A program made the position numbers and the translations under genes. This document shows, in pieces, positions 36,801-46,350 of a stretch of DNA of 64,000 bases (its first letter is position 1; the number at the start of each line of letters is the position of its first letter). The stretch spans positions 62,001-126,000 of the forward strand of contig CAMDFR010000005.1 in assembly GCA_945897725.1 (NCBI GenBank), given 5' to 3'. Source of the stretch: Chitinophaga pinensis (GTDB lineage: Bacteria > Bacteroidota > Bacteroidia > Chitinophagales > CAMDFR01). The notes under the pieces are model-generated. The model ran no database searches and was not told where the DNA came from. It saw only the letters and a list, made by a program, of their open reading frames with translations.

Positions 36801-39663
36801 AAATCCAGGCTTTATCTATGATAGTACCTGTTTAAATAGTTCAGTTTATTTTCTTGACACTTCTCATTACTATTATTCTGGGGACTCCATTCAAAGTAGA
36901 ACTTGGTCATGGGGTGATGGATCAAGTCCAACATATACAATGAGTAACACCAATCATACTTATACTGCATCAGGTGCTTATAATGTAGTTTTAACGGTAA
37001 GAAGCGATAGTGGATGTACACAAAGTACAATGCGTTCTGTTTTCGTAAACCCTTTACCAACAATTGTTTTAACCCCTGATACGATAATTTGTCCTAACAC
37101 GACTATACAACTCTTAGCTGTTGGTGGAACTAATTTTTATTGGAAAGCGAACCTCAGTTTAAACGATACTACAATTAACAACCCTATCGCTAGTCCACCT
37201 TCGAAAACCACCTATTATGTTAGAGTAAAGGATGTAAATAGATGTCAGAATAGCGATTCAGTAACCATTGATTTATATAGATTATCTCCAGTAAGTGCTG
37301 GTATAGATACGTCGGTATGTTTAAACCCTAGCAGTTTTAGAGACAGCGTGCACTTGAATGCTAGTGGTGGGGTTTCTTACCTATGGGTGCCTTCATACAA
37401 CATCTCTAATGTTAATATTGCTAATCCATGGGCATCGCCAGATACCGCCACCAATTATACGGCAAAGATTGGCGATATAAATGGATGTTTTCAATATGAT
37501 ACAGTCTTGGTCTCTGTCCTTGATCCTACCTTAGATTTACTTACGGCAAAAGACACCTTTTTATGTAAAAATGATACGATTCAAATACGTGTCATTGAAC
37601 AAGGAGTATCAGAATATACGTGGTCACCGGCTGCACATATTAGTAGCACTTCCATAAGAAGCCCATATTTCTATCCTACCGATACTGCCACCTATTTTTT
37701 AACTGTGATAAACTACTGCTATACCAAAAGAGACACCATGAAATTTAACGTGTACCCTTTGCCAATTGTACGTTTCACAACTGATACCACCTGTATTAAT
37801 TCTGCCGTAAATTTCACTAATTTATCTATAGGTAATATTCGCAGTTGGAGTTGGAATTTTGGTGATGATTCTGTTTCAAATCTACAAAACCCAATTCACA
37901 CCTATTCAAGTGCTTTAAATTATTCTGTTCGATTAATAGATACTACTACCTTGGGTTGCTACGATTCTTTAACAAGAACGATCACCATTCATCCTCGACC
38001 GCTCATTAGCATAACACCTGATACCAATCTTTGTCCTGGTGAGTACACTTCGCTTTTAGCCTCAGGCGGTAGTAGATATTTTTGGAGTCCTGCCTCACAA
38101 TTAAGCAACGATAGTATTCCTAACCCTACAACAACAATTCTTAGTAATGGAAATTACAACTTAACTGTAGCAGATTTAAATAGTTGTCAAAACTATGATT
38201 CTGTAAAAGTCAGTTACTATTTTTTAAATCCTGACTTTTATTTTCAGGATGAATGTATCGATACCGCTGTTCAATTTGCGGATAGCACACAGACTGATGC
38301 AGGTGTTGTAAATGTTTGGAGATGGATTTTTGATGATGGTATCACTTCGAACATAGAGAATCCGGCACATAGATATACAATTCCTAAGAGCTACAATGTT
38401 ATGTTGTATGTTAGGACCTCTGAAGGTTGCGACACTTCTATAACCAAAGTAGTAACTATCTTCCCTCTACCTTCACTAAATATTCCAAGATACGACTCGA
38501 TTTGTGTGGGGGAAAGTTATCAGATAAATGCAGACTCACTTTTGAAGTATGTTTGGGACCCAAATCCAACATTGACACCCTGGAATACTTTCAATCCTAT
38601 TGCAAATCCTATCACAACTACCAATTATTTTGTAACACTTACAGATTCTCACTTTTGTGTAAATAGAGATTCATTTAGACTGAAGGTGAATTTATTGCCA
38701 AATGTAAATATAAGTGCACCACCAATAGTACTTTGCAGAGGAAACAGCTATCAGCTGAATGCGACGACTACAGCAGGAAGTTACCTATGGCACCAAGGTA
38801 CTGCGCTTGATGATAGTACAATTCTTAATCCAATATTATCACTTACAGACTCAGTTACATATTGGTTTCAAGTCACGGACTATCATGGTTGCACAAACTA
38901 CGATACAGTAACCTTAAATGTCCAGCAACCTGTTCTTGCAGAAGCTTTTCAAGACAGCACTATTTGCAGAGGTAACCAAGTACAATTGGTAGCGGATGGT
39001 GGAAAGTATTTTTCTTGGACTCCTAATTTGTATCTAACGAACGCATCAATAAAAAGTCCTGTAAGCACTCCTGATTCAAGCATAACATATATTATTCAGG
39101 TTTCTAATGATTGCTTTTCTGACGATACAAGTATAACTATCATCGTAAATCAACTACCAATAGCAAATGCTGGACCGGATAATACTATTTATCGAAACCA
39201 AAGCACCACTTTAAGTGGAAGTGGTGGATTGAGCTATTCTTGGACACCAGACAATTATTTAAATAGACCTTTCGAGGCAATGACGGTTGCATCGCCAATG
39301 TATACAACACGATATGTGCTGCAAGTCACCGATATTAATGGATGCATTTCTTATGACTCTGTTTGGATATATGTTGACGGGCAAACAATTCTTCTACTGC
39401 CTACCGCTTTTTCACCTGATGGAAATGGCGTAAATGATATTTTTAGAATCACTAAATGGTTAAATATTCTATCACTAGAAACTTTTGAAATTTATAATAG
39501 ATGGGGGGAAATGGTTTTTTCTACTTCTGACATTAATGCCGGTTGGGACGGTACTTTTAATGGACGGGAACAACCACTTTCAGTGTATTCATGGATCGTG
39601 AAAGCGAGAGACTATGAAGGGAATGATGTTGTCAAAACAGGCAATGTTACCTTGCTAAGATAA
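33892..39663 (+). CDS. Giant PKD-repeat T9SS type B surface adhesin, paralogue 1
   Basis: 1,923-residue secreted SprB-like surface protein. A signal peptide (ending CFEASA) is followed by the Bacteroidota N-terminal domain THIVGGVINY...MRIYRDCSSS (to about 300), then about nine PKD domains recognisable by W-x-FGDG motifs, alternating with GGxxYxWxP / NRCQxxDSV Ig-like modules. Two exact 243-residue units lie in the middle. The C-terminus (LLPTAFSPDGNGVND ... FEIYNRWGEMVF ... GWDG) is a type B gliding-motility-associated sorting domain. Start: GTG 33892 opens the frame, but TTG 33928 (giving VKLLRKLLFL) aligns with the paralogue's start. A near-identical gene follows 80 bp later. Predicted role: adhesion or gliding. 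Confidence 0.88.
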   Translation: MDRLNYLKILFSLVKLLRKLLFLIVLVLLSCFEASATHIVGGVINYVYLGGSTYRVTMRIYRDCSSSTDFDGIGRSPDALLGLFYESTNVLARTYDLGAPVVTSVIPTITNPCMSTTGVCLEEGVYTTDITVPNSTSAFYLSYVRCCRNSSVTNIVGAGTVGATFTVRIPPYGATPNSNPVYNAFPPVYICQNAPLVFNHSATDANGDSLYYELCNPFLGGSTLSPSPGPRPAPYTPLTFLAPYTATDPLGSSPPPAVALTIDPATGVLTGTPPTLGQFTVGICVHEFRGGIELSSTMRDFQFNVVNCPFPTSNIPSSAIDPLTGVGTFSTNCDNYTVRFTNSSSGATRYHWDFGVASLTTDTSNLTNPTYVYTDTGTYLVTLVAYNALGCFDTTYAYVKVYPGLIQDFNFTNECVDTTVQFYDASYTPFGVINYWRWTFGDGGTSLLQSPSHLYASPGAYTVNLQVKTDKGCDKNISKRIVIDPKPIPNFINDSSCINSPVAFTNTTTISSGSIAYYDWNFGDGSPHTSTRNTTHTYALTGTYNVTLIVRSDSGCMQQITRAVTIFPRPIITTSRDTTICPGTSTQIAASGGLNYYWTPATRLSNTRIANPIANPLVNTTYRITISDANRCQSFDSVTVNLFINNTNFNFTNECKDTLVQFNDLSTSTGGIINQWRWSFGDATTASIQNPSHLYSSVGLFSVKLVITTDIGCKDSTTKTVRIYPIPRPGFINDSTCINSAVYFRDTTRYYLIGDTINSRVWSWGDGSPNTIGPSTTSHAYTTSGTFPVTLTVRTDSGCTQFITRNIVIHPRPLITTSNDTFICPGSSTQIAAAGGVNYVWSPPTRLSNTRIANPIANPTSNITYYVTVADTNRCQSFDSVKVNLYINTPNFSFTNECKDTAVAFFDLSTTTGGTINQWNWTFGDAATSAIQNPSHLYGAAGLFNVKLIFTSDRGCKDSTTKTVRIYPIPNPGFIYDSTCLNSSVYFLDTSHYYYSGDSIQSRTWSWGDGSSPTYTMSNTNHTYTASGAYNVVLTVRSDSGCTQSTMRSVFVNPLPTIVLTPDTIICPNTTIQLLAVGGTNFYWKANLSLNDTTINNPIASPPSKTTYYVRVKDVNRCQNSDSVTIDLYRLSPVSAGIDTSVCLNPSSFRDSVHLNASGGVSYLWVPSYNISNVNIANPWASPDTATNYTAKIGDINGCFQYDTVLVSVLDPTLDLLTAKDTFLCKNDTIQIRVIEQGVSEYTWSPAAHISSTSIRSPYFYPTDTATYFLTVINYCYTKRDTMKFNVYPLPIVRFTTDTTCINSAVNFTNLSIGNIRSWSWNFGDDSVSNLQNPIHTYSSALNYSVRLIDTTTLGCYDSLTRTITIHPRPLISITPDTNLCPGEYTSLLASGGSRYFWSPASQLSNDSIPNPTTTILSNGNYNLTVADLNSCQNYDSVKVSYYFLNPDFYFQDECIDTAVQFADSTQTDAGVVNVWRWIFDDGITSNIENPAHRYTIPKSYNVMLYVRTSEGCDTSITKVVTIFPLPSLNIPRYDSICVGESYQINADSLLKYVWDPNPTLTPWNTFNPIANPITTTNYFVTLTDSHFCVNRDSFRLKVNLLPNVNISAPPIVLCRGNSYQLNATTTAGSYLWHQGTALDDSTILNPILSLTDSVTYWFQVTDYHGCTNYDTVTLNVQQPVLAEAFQDSTICRGNQVQLVADGGKYFSWTPNLYLTNASIKSPVSTPDSSITYIIQVSNDCFSDDTSITIIVNQLPIANAGPDNTIYRNQSTTLSGSGGLSYSWTPDNYLNRPFEAMTVASPMYTTRYVLQVTDINGCISYDSVWIYVDGQTILLLPTAFSPDGNGVNDIFRITKWLNILSLETFEIYNRWGEMVFSTSDINAGWDGTFNGREQPLSVYSWIVKARDYEGNDVVKTGNVTLLR
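35836..36564 (+). repeat. 243-residue repeat unit, adhesin 1 copy 1
   Basis: 729-nt unit beginning at the FNFTNEC codon series: one PKD (NQWRWSFGDA), one PKD (SRVWSWGDGSPN) and one Ig-like module (TTSNDTFICPG...NRCQSFDSV). The next unit starts exactly in register. Confidence 0.9.
36565..37293 (+). repeat. 243-residue repeat unit, adhesin 1 copy 2
   Basis: Begins FSFTNECKDTAVAFFDLS; same module order as copy 1 and the same 729-nt length, ending just before SAGIDTSVC. Confidence 0.9.
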
Positions 39664-39743
39664 CTTGTAAGCCATAAGCGCATTGATATTAAAATGCATT
39701 GGATGTTAGTTGTTACGAATTTATTATCTTTGGGTATCTAGAA

Positions 39744-42700
39744 ATGAAAAAGTTTAGAAAATTATTTTTAACGTTCCTCTTCCTTTGTGTGGTCTCATCC
39801 GCTTCGTTCGCAAGTCATATTGTGGGTGGAGTAATTAACTATCAACGAATCAGCGGAAGAACCTATCTAGTAACATTAAAAATTTATCGAGATTGTTCAA
39901 GTTCAACAGGATTCGACGTAAATCCAAGCATTGGTATCTTTGATGAGCTTACAAATGTCCGCGTATCCATTTTCTATGTCGCTTCACCACGAATAACAAG
40001 AGTAGATCCAGTCATCACCAATCCTTGCCTTGCTGCTTCAGCCGTTTGTATTGAAGAAGGAATTTATGTAGATACCATTACTTTGCCCACAGGTAATCGT
40101 TCCTATTACTTAAGCTATTCAAGATGTTGTAGAAATAGTTCTGTAACCAACCTTACAACACCAGGAAGTGTAGGAATGTCACTTTCAGTGAGAATACCAG
40201 CCGCAGATTCTATACCGAATAGTAATCCCATTTATAATACCTTTCCACCGGTCTATATATGTCAGAATACACCAGTGGTGATTAACTACTCTGCGTCAGA
40301 TGCTGATGGAGATTCCTTATATTATCAGCTTTGTAATCCCTATGCAGGAGGGAGTATAGGCTCACCAATGCCTCTACCAGGTCCATTACCATTTACACCA
40401 CTCACATACGTTGTACCATATTCATCTCTAGATCCTTTAGGTTCGAGTCCAGCGCCGGCCATTGGCATGTCTATAGAACCTAGCACTGGGGTGCTCACCG
40501 GTACTCCACCAACTGTCGGTCAATTTGTAATGCCAGTTTGTGTGAGTGAGTTTCGTTCAGGTGTTTTCTTGTCAACAACCATGAGAGACTTTCAAATTAA
40601 CGTTATTCCATGTCCTGTTCCTTTTGCTTTCATTCCAAGTTATAATATTGACCCATCCACAAGAATTGGGACATTCGCCCTCAATTGTACAGGCAATACC
40701 ATTAATTTTTTGAATGGCAGTACTGGAAGCACCTATTATCATTGGGACTTTGGTGTTAATTCTATCGATTCTGACACCTCTAATGTGATCACCCCTACTT
40801 TTACATTCCCGGATACTGGAAGATATTTGGTCACTTTGGTAGCTTATAATTCGGCTGGTTGTCTGGACTCCACGGCGGCTTATGTTAACATTTACCCAGG
40901 ACTTATTGCTGATTTTTTATCTTCTACGTATTGCATAGATTCCTCGGTTAGATTCTTGGATCAGTCTATCTCACCTCCTGGACCTCTAACTTCTTGGAAA
41001 TGGTATTTTGGGGATGGCGATAGCAGTGTGCTCAAAAATCCGACACATCACTATGCAAGTACAGGTAGCTATAATGTACGTTTGAATATTATAAACAATA
41101 TTGGATGCGATACTTCCATATCAAAGTCAATCACAATCTTTGCGCAACCAAATCCAAATTTCACGGTAGATTCAACCTGCTTGAATGCTCCTGTGCGCTT
41201 TAGCAATACTAGTACCATTAGCTCAGGAACCATTAGCAGTTACGATTGGAATTTCGGTGATGGATCCTCCCGTTCTTCTTCTACAAGTCCTGTGCACACC
41301 TACTCTTCAGTTGGTTCATTTACGGTAACCTTAACCACAGTTTCTGACAGTGGATGTGTTAAATCAAGATCTAAAACGATTGTGATCCATGCTTTACCGG
41401 TTGTTACAACTAGCCCAGATACCATTTTCTGTACGGGTAGCTTAGGAGCCCAACTTTCTGCCTCCGGTGGAGTTTCCTATCTGTGGACACCATCCTCGAG
41501 TCTGAGTAGTGCTTTTGTTTCAAACCCATTAGCCACACCACTTATTAATACGGTGTATATTGTGAGCGTTGGTGACACTAATAGATGTCGAAATACCGAT
41601 TCAGTAATAGTTAATATCGCCACCTTAACTCCAAACTTTTTATTCACAAACGAGTGTTTAGATACCGCAGTAGCGTTCATAGATACTTCTACCTCCTTTG
41701 GTTCATTTATCACTCAATGGAAATGGAGTTTTGGTGACCTCACAAATTCCATCTTATCCAATCCTTCTCATGCATACTCTTCAGTTGGTTTATACAATGT
41801 GAAGTTAGTATTAACAAGTAATAAAGGTTGCAAAGACAGCATAACAAAGGAAGTACGAATTTATCCAATTCCTCATCCAGGTTTTACATTTGATAGTACT
41901 TGTATCAATAGTCCCATAATATTTACAGACACCACTCGTTATTTTCTAACAGGCGACACCATCATGAGTCGCATTTGGGCATGGGGTGATGGTACACCAA
42001 ATACAGTTGGGCCAATGAATCCAACCCATACCTATAGAACTGCGGGAATATATAATGTTAGCTTAACCGTTAGAACGGATAGTGGATGCACCCAATATAG
42101 TACCAGAAATGTTATTGTACATCCACGACCAAATATAAGCACAAGTAGGGATACCTCTATTTGCCCTGGTAGTGTAACTCAAATTGCTGCAAGTGGCGGC
42201 GTGAGTTATTTATGGTCCCCATCAACCAACCTAAGTAGCACAAGCATTGCGAATCCAATTTCGAATACATTATCGAATATCACTTATCAAGTCAGAGTGG
42301 CTGATACCAATAGATGTCAAAATTTTGATTCTGTTGCCATAAATATTTTTGTAAACACACCAAACTTCAATTTCAACAATGAATGTTTAGATACTGCAGT
42401 ACAGTTTAACGATTTGTCAACCACAACAGGAGGTTCTGTGAGTCAGTGGTATTGGACATTTGGAGATGCTGACACTTCCATAGTTCAAAATCCACTGCAC
42501 CTTTATCCGACCTCTGGATTTTATAACGCAAAATTGGTCATCACAACAGACAAAGGATGCATGGATAGCATCACAAAAACAGTAAGTATTTATCCTATTG
42601 TCAACCCTGGCTTTACCTTTGATAGTTCCTGTGTTGGAAAGTTGGTTTCTTTTTTAGATACCACTCACTACTTTTATAGTTCAGATTCTATTGTGAGTAG

Positions 42701-45700
42701 AACTTGGGATTGGGGTGACGGAACCCCCAATACCATTGCTAATCCATCCCCAAATCATCTCTACGCGACAGCTGGTTCTTATCTTGTCTCGCTGATCGTT
42801 AGAAATGACAGTGGATGTACGCAGTCCTTTACTAGGAATGTATTGATTCATCCATCACCCACCATTTTGACTAGTAGTGATACTTTCATTTGTCCGGGTA
42901 GTAATACACAAATAAGTGCATCAGGTGGAGTAGCTTATTTTTGGTCACCTTCTACAAGTTTGAGTGATTCAAGTATATCAAATCCTACATCCAACACCTT
43001 GTCAAACATAACATACCGAGTACTTGTAGCTGACTCTAATAGATGTCAAGCAACAGATTCTATAAGTGTTGAGTTGTATCGCAACAATCCTGACTTTACA
43101 TTTACGAATGAATGTTTGGATACTTCTGTTCAGTTTTTTGATTTGTCGAACAGTACAGGAGGATTGATAAATAAATGGAACTGGAATTTTGGTGATGGGA
43201 CAATCGATAGCATACAAAATCCTTCTCATTTATATGCTTCAGCAGGTACCTACAACACAAAAATAATTTTCACTACAATTGAAGGCTGTATGGATAGCAT
43301 CGACAAAGTCGTAAGAATATATCCTATTTCAAATCCTGGTTTTATCTATGATAGTGCTTGTATTAATGAACCTGTTTTTTTTAGCGATACTTCCAATTAT
43401 TTCTATGGAGGGGATAGTATTCAAAGTAGAGTTTGGTCACTAGGTGATGGCTCACCAAATATCACGGGATCGGCTTCATTTAATCATACCTACGCATCCG
43501 CAGGCAATTATTCAGTGGTTTTGACAGTTAGAAATGATAGTGGTTGTACTCAAAAGATAACCCGCTCTGTTTATGTAAATCCCTTACCACTCATAAATTT
43601 GACGGGTGATACAACTATCTGTCCAAATCAATCATTACAATTATTTGCTTTTGGTGGTGTAAGTTTTTCTTGGCGAGTAAATAGTACTTTAAGTGATACC
43701 GCTATTAATAATCCTATTGCCTCACCGATAGGTAATAGTTTGTATTATGTTACAGTAATTGATACTAACCGCTGTAAAAACAATGACTCAGTAAGTGTCC
43801 ATATTTATACTTTAAATCCAGTGAGTGCTGGTTTAGATACTTCGGTGTGTTTGAGTCCAACAAGTTTCTTTGATAGTGTGCAACTAAACGCAAGTGGTGG
43901 CAGCAGATATCTTTGGACGCCTAATTATAATATTTCGAATGATAGCATCTCTGATCCTTGGGTATCACCTGATATTAATACCGATTATTCGGCAAGGATA
44001 ACAGACATTAATGGATGCATTCAATACGATAGTGTTAGGGTGGTGGTGTTGGATCCAGCACTTGATTTATTGACAGCTAAAGACACTTTCCTATGCAAAA
44101 ACGATACGATTAAAGTGAGAGTGATTGATCAAGGTGTTGAAGGATATACTTGGAGTCCAATTTTAGGATTAAGTAACCCATCGATAAGATCACCTTATTT
44201 TTTCCCAACAGATACCTCTACCTATTTCTTAAATGTTTTGAACTATTGCTACACAAAAAATGACACGATGAAATTCAATGTATATCCATTACCTATTGTC
44301 AACTTCACACTGGATACTACCTGTATTAATTCACCTGTCGATTTTACCGACCTATCATCTTCTAATGTGCGTAGTTGGAATTGGAGTTTTGGTGATGGCT
44401 ATAATGACTCGATTCAAAACCCAACACACACCTATACTTCTTCAGGTAGTGTGCTTGTGCGCTTGATAGACACCACCAATCTTGGTTGCTACGATTCTTT
44501 GAGCAGATCCATCACTATTCATCCTATACCAATTACAAATCCGCTGAGAGATACAATATTATGTCAGAATAAATATGCCAACTTTCAGTCATCTGGAGGG
44601 ATCACTTACTTTTGGAGTCCTGCTGCAGATTTGGATAATCCATCAAGTTCTAACCCAACCACTACTGTACTCACCAATGGAATATATACTGTTACAGTTG
44701 CTGATATAAATAAATGCCAAGCGTTTGACACGGTACTTACAACCTATAATTTCTTATTCCCAAGACTTTATACCGAAAATAAATGCCTAGATAGCTTGGT
44801 AAGCTTCATAGATAGTTCTACAACAAATACTGGAATAATTAATGTTTGGAATTGGAATTTTGGGGATGGTAACACTTCAACAATTCAAAATCCTTTTCAT
44901 TTGTATGGTAGTCCTGGAGTCTTTAATGTTACCATGTATATCGAAAATTCAAGTGGTTGCGATACATCAATCTCAACAAATATTGAAATTTATTCCTTAC
45001 CAAAATTACCCTATGACAATGACACCATTTGCCTAGGAGACCGGTATCAAATAATATCAGATTCAAACTATAGACATCTATGGACCTATAATCCAACACT
45101 ATCAACACTCACAACTTATAATCCAATTGCAAATACTTCTACAAGCACCAATTATTATGTCACACTTACCGATACACATTTTTGTATCAATGAAGATACC
45201 TTTAATCTACAAGTAAACTTAAAGCCTAGCATCCGTATAAGCTTGACTGATCCTTATTTTTGTACGGGTGATTCAATCACGCTATATGCAATAAGTACAG
45301 CAAGTAAAATTGTATGGAATAATGGTAGTAGCTTAAGCGATAGTACTATTTTTAATCCAATTGCATATCTTAACGATACCATTACCTATAAGGTTAGAGT
45401 GGAGGATGGTGCTGGATGTTTTAATATCGATAGTACTACATTGATTGTAGAACAAAAAGTCATCGCTATTGCCTTCATGGATACAATGATCTGTAGAGGA
45501 TCAGAGTTACATTTATCTGCTGATGGTGGAAAATACTATGATTGGACACCAACAACATATCTGCAAGCATCTACTTTACAGATGGTTAGAAGTAGACCAG
45601 ACTCCTCTATTATCTATACGGTTAATGTCTCGAACGATTGTTTTAGTGACGATACTTTCATATCTATTTTTGTCAATCAATTACCGCTAGCCTATGCAGG

Positions 45701-46190
45701 ACCTGATGTTTCAATTTATCGAAATGAAACGGCAAACCTACTTGCAAGTGGAGGAATTAGTTACAGTTGGTTTCCGGATAATTCTTTAAGCACTCCTTTT
45801 AGTCAGTCTACAATTGCCTCACCATTTTACAATACTAACTATATTGTTTGGGTGACAGACTCGAATGGTTGTACAGCCTTTGATACCGTATTGGTAGAAG
45901 TTATTGCCAATACTGTGTTACTAATGCCAACGGCTTTTTCACCTGACGGCAATGGTATAAACGATGTTTTCAGAATCAGTAAAACATTAAATATGGAACA
46001 GCTTATTTCTTTTGAGATCTATAATCGTTGGGGAGTTAAAGTATTCGAAACAAGCGATATCAATCAAGGATGGGACGGCAACTTCAAAGGTCGTGAACAG
46101 CCAATGTCTTCATTTACCTGGATTATTAAAGCCAAGGATTATGATGGTTTGGATATATTAAGATCAGGCATTGTTACGTTGTTGCGTTAG
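39744..46190 (+). CDS. Giant PKD-repeat T9SS type B surface adhesin, paralogue 2
   Basis: 2,148-residue paralogue of the preceding gene, co-linear with it. Signal peptide MKKFRKLFLTFLFL ... SFASH, N-terminal SHIVGGVINYQRI / LKIYRDCSSS domain, about eleven PKD domains (YHWDFGVN, TSWKWYFGDG, SSYDWNFGDG and so on), Ig-like modules with paired cysteines, and a type B sorting domain (LLMPTAFSPDGNGIND ... FEIYNRWGVKVF). It carries three 243-residue units where paralogue 1 has two, which explains its greater length. ATG 39744 was chosen over an upstream in-frame TTG (39699). No PorP/SprF-family gene, the usual partner of type B cargo, follows; purL converges downstream. Confidence 0.9.
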   Translation: MKKFRKLFLTFLFLCVVSSASFASHIVGGVINYQRISGRTYLVTLKIYRDCSSSTGFDVNPSIGIFDELTNVRVSIFYVASPRITRVDPVITNPCLAASAVCIEEGIYVDTITLPTGNRSYYLSYSRCCRNSSVTNLTTPGSVGMSLSVRIPAADSIPNSNPIYNTFPPVYICQNTPVVINYSASDADGDSLYYQLCNPYAGGSIGSPMPLPGPLPFTPLTYVVPYSSLDPLGSSPAPAIGMSIEPSTGVLTGTPPTVGQFVMPVCVSEFRSGVFLSTTMRDFQINVIPCPVPFAFIPSYNIDPSTRIGTFALNCTGNTINFLNGSTGSTYYHWDFGVNSIDSDTSNVITPTFTFPDTGRYLVTLVAYNSAGCLDSTAAYVNIYPGLIADFLSSTYCIDSSVRFLDQSISPPGPLTSWKWYFGDGDSSVLKNPTHHYASTGSYNVRLNIINNIGCDTSISKSITIFAQPNPNFTVDSTCLNAPVRFSNTSTISSGTISSYDWNFGDGSSRSSSTSPVHTYSSVGSFTVTLTTVSDSGCVKSRSKTIVIHALPVVTTSPDTIFCTGSLGAQLSASGGVSYLWTPSSSLSSAFVSNPLATPLINTVYIVSVGDTNRCRNTDSVIVNIATLTPNFLFTNECLDTAVAFIDTSTSFGSFITQWKWSFGDLTNSILSNPSHAYSSVGLYNVKLVLTSNKGCKDSITKEVRIYPIPHPGFTFDSTCINSPIIFTDTTRYFLTGDTIMSRIWAWGDGTPNTVGPMNPTHTYRTAGIYNVSLTVRTDSGCTQYSTRNVIVHPRPNISTSRDTSICPGSVTQIAASGGVSYLWSPSTNLSSTSIANPISNTLSNITYQVRVADTNRCQNFDSVAINIFVNTPNFNFNNECLDTAVQFNDLSTTTGGSVSQWYWTFGDADTSIVQNPLHLYPTSGFYNAKLVITTDKGCMDSITKTVSIYPIVNPGFTFDSSCVGKLVSFLDTTHYFYSSDSIVSRTWDWGDGTPNTIANPSPNHLYATAGSYLVSLIVRNDSGCTQSFTRNVLIHPSPTILTSSDTFICPGSNTQISASGGVAYFWSPSTSLSDSSISNPTSNTLSNITYRVLVADSNRCQATDSISVELYRNNPDFTFTNECLDTSVQFFDLSNSTGGLINKWNWNFGDGTIDSIQNPSHLYASAGTYNTKIIFTTIEGCMDSIDKVVRIYPISNPGFIYDSACINEPVFFSDTSNYFYGGDSIQSRVWSLGDGSPNITGSASFNHTYASAGNYSVVLTVRNDSGCTQKITRSVYVNPLPLINLTGDTTICPNQSLQLFAFGGVSFSWRVNSTLSDTAINNPIASPIGNSLYYVTVIDTNRCKNNDSVSVHIYTLNPVSAGLDTSVCLSPTSFFDSVQLNASGGSRYLWTPNYNISNDSISDPWVSPDINTDYSARITDINGCIQYDSVRVVVLDPALDLLTAKDTFLCKNDTIKVRVIDQGVEGYTWSPILGLSNPSIRSPYFFPTDTSTYFLNVLNYCYTKNDTMKFNVYPLPIVNFTLDTTCINSPVDFTDLSSSNVRSWNWSFGDGYNDSIQNPTHTYTSSGSVLVRLIDTTNLGCYDSLSRSITIHPIPITNPLRDTILCQNKYANFQSSGGITYFWSPAADLDNPSSSNPTTTVLTNGIYTVTVADINKCQAFDTVLTTYNFLFPRLYTENKCLDSLVSFIDSSTTNTGIINVWNWNFGDGNTSTIQNPFHLYGSPGVFNVTMYIENSSGCDTSISTNIEIYSLPKLPYDNDTICLGDRYQIISDSNYRHLWTYNPTLSTLTTYNPIANTSTSTNYYVTLTDTHFCINEDTFNLQVNLKPSIRISLTDPYFCTGDSITLYAISTASKIVWNNGSSLSDSTIFNPIAYLNDTITYKVRVEDGAGCFNIDSTTLIVEQKVIAIAFMDTMICRGSELHLSADGGKYYDWTPTTYLQASTLQMVRSRPDSSIIYTVNVSNDCFSDDTFISIFVNQLPLAYAGPDVSIYRNETANLLASGGISYSWFPDNSLSTPFSQSTIASPFYNTNYIVWVTDSNGCTAFDTVLVEVIANTVLLMPTAFSPDGNGINDVFRISKTLNMEQLISFEIYNRWGVKVFETSDINQGWDGNFKGREQPMSSFTWIIKAKDYDGLDILRSGIVTLLR
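41637..42365 (+). repeat. 243-residue repeat unit, adhesin 2 copy 1
   Basis: Begins FLFTNECLDTAVAFIDTS; 729 nt; two PKD domains plus one Ig-like module. Confidence 0.9.
42366..43094 (+). repeat. 243-residue repeat unit, adhesin 2 copy 2
   Basis: Begins FNFNNECLDTAVQFNDLS; exactly 729 nt and in register with copy 1. Confidence 0.9.
43095..43823 (+). repeat. 243-residue repeat unit, adhesin 2 copy 3
   Basis: Begins FTFTNECLDTSVQFFDLS; 729 nt, ending before SAGLDTSVC at the same site as the last unit of adhesin 1. Confidence 0.9.
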
Positions 46191-46350
46191 ATTACTTTTG
46201 AACGGCAAATGATGACAATGAAGTTTTCCAGTTTACAGCATTGAATAAAAAGCACCAAGCGATAAGGATTTCTTTACTTACTTTCAAAAAATTCTTCAGC
46301 AAAGATAAGCAGAACAAAAGCCTAATGGTCGCTATCCTATTTGAGAGTTA

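Noticed and set aside
39725-39732. Perfect -7 box TATCTTTG before adhesin 2
   Set aside because: Only 12 bp before the start codon and no -33 TTTG at the right distance; treated as coincidence.
33892-46190. Adhesin tandem as an assembly duplication artefact
   Set aside because: The two genes differ throughout in sequence and in unit number, so they are true paralogues.
46191-46350. Possible decayed gene fragment between adhesin 2 and purL (phrases like DKDFFTYFQK in one frame)
   Set aside because: Too short and frame-broken to support any call.
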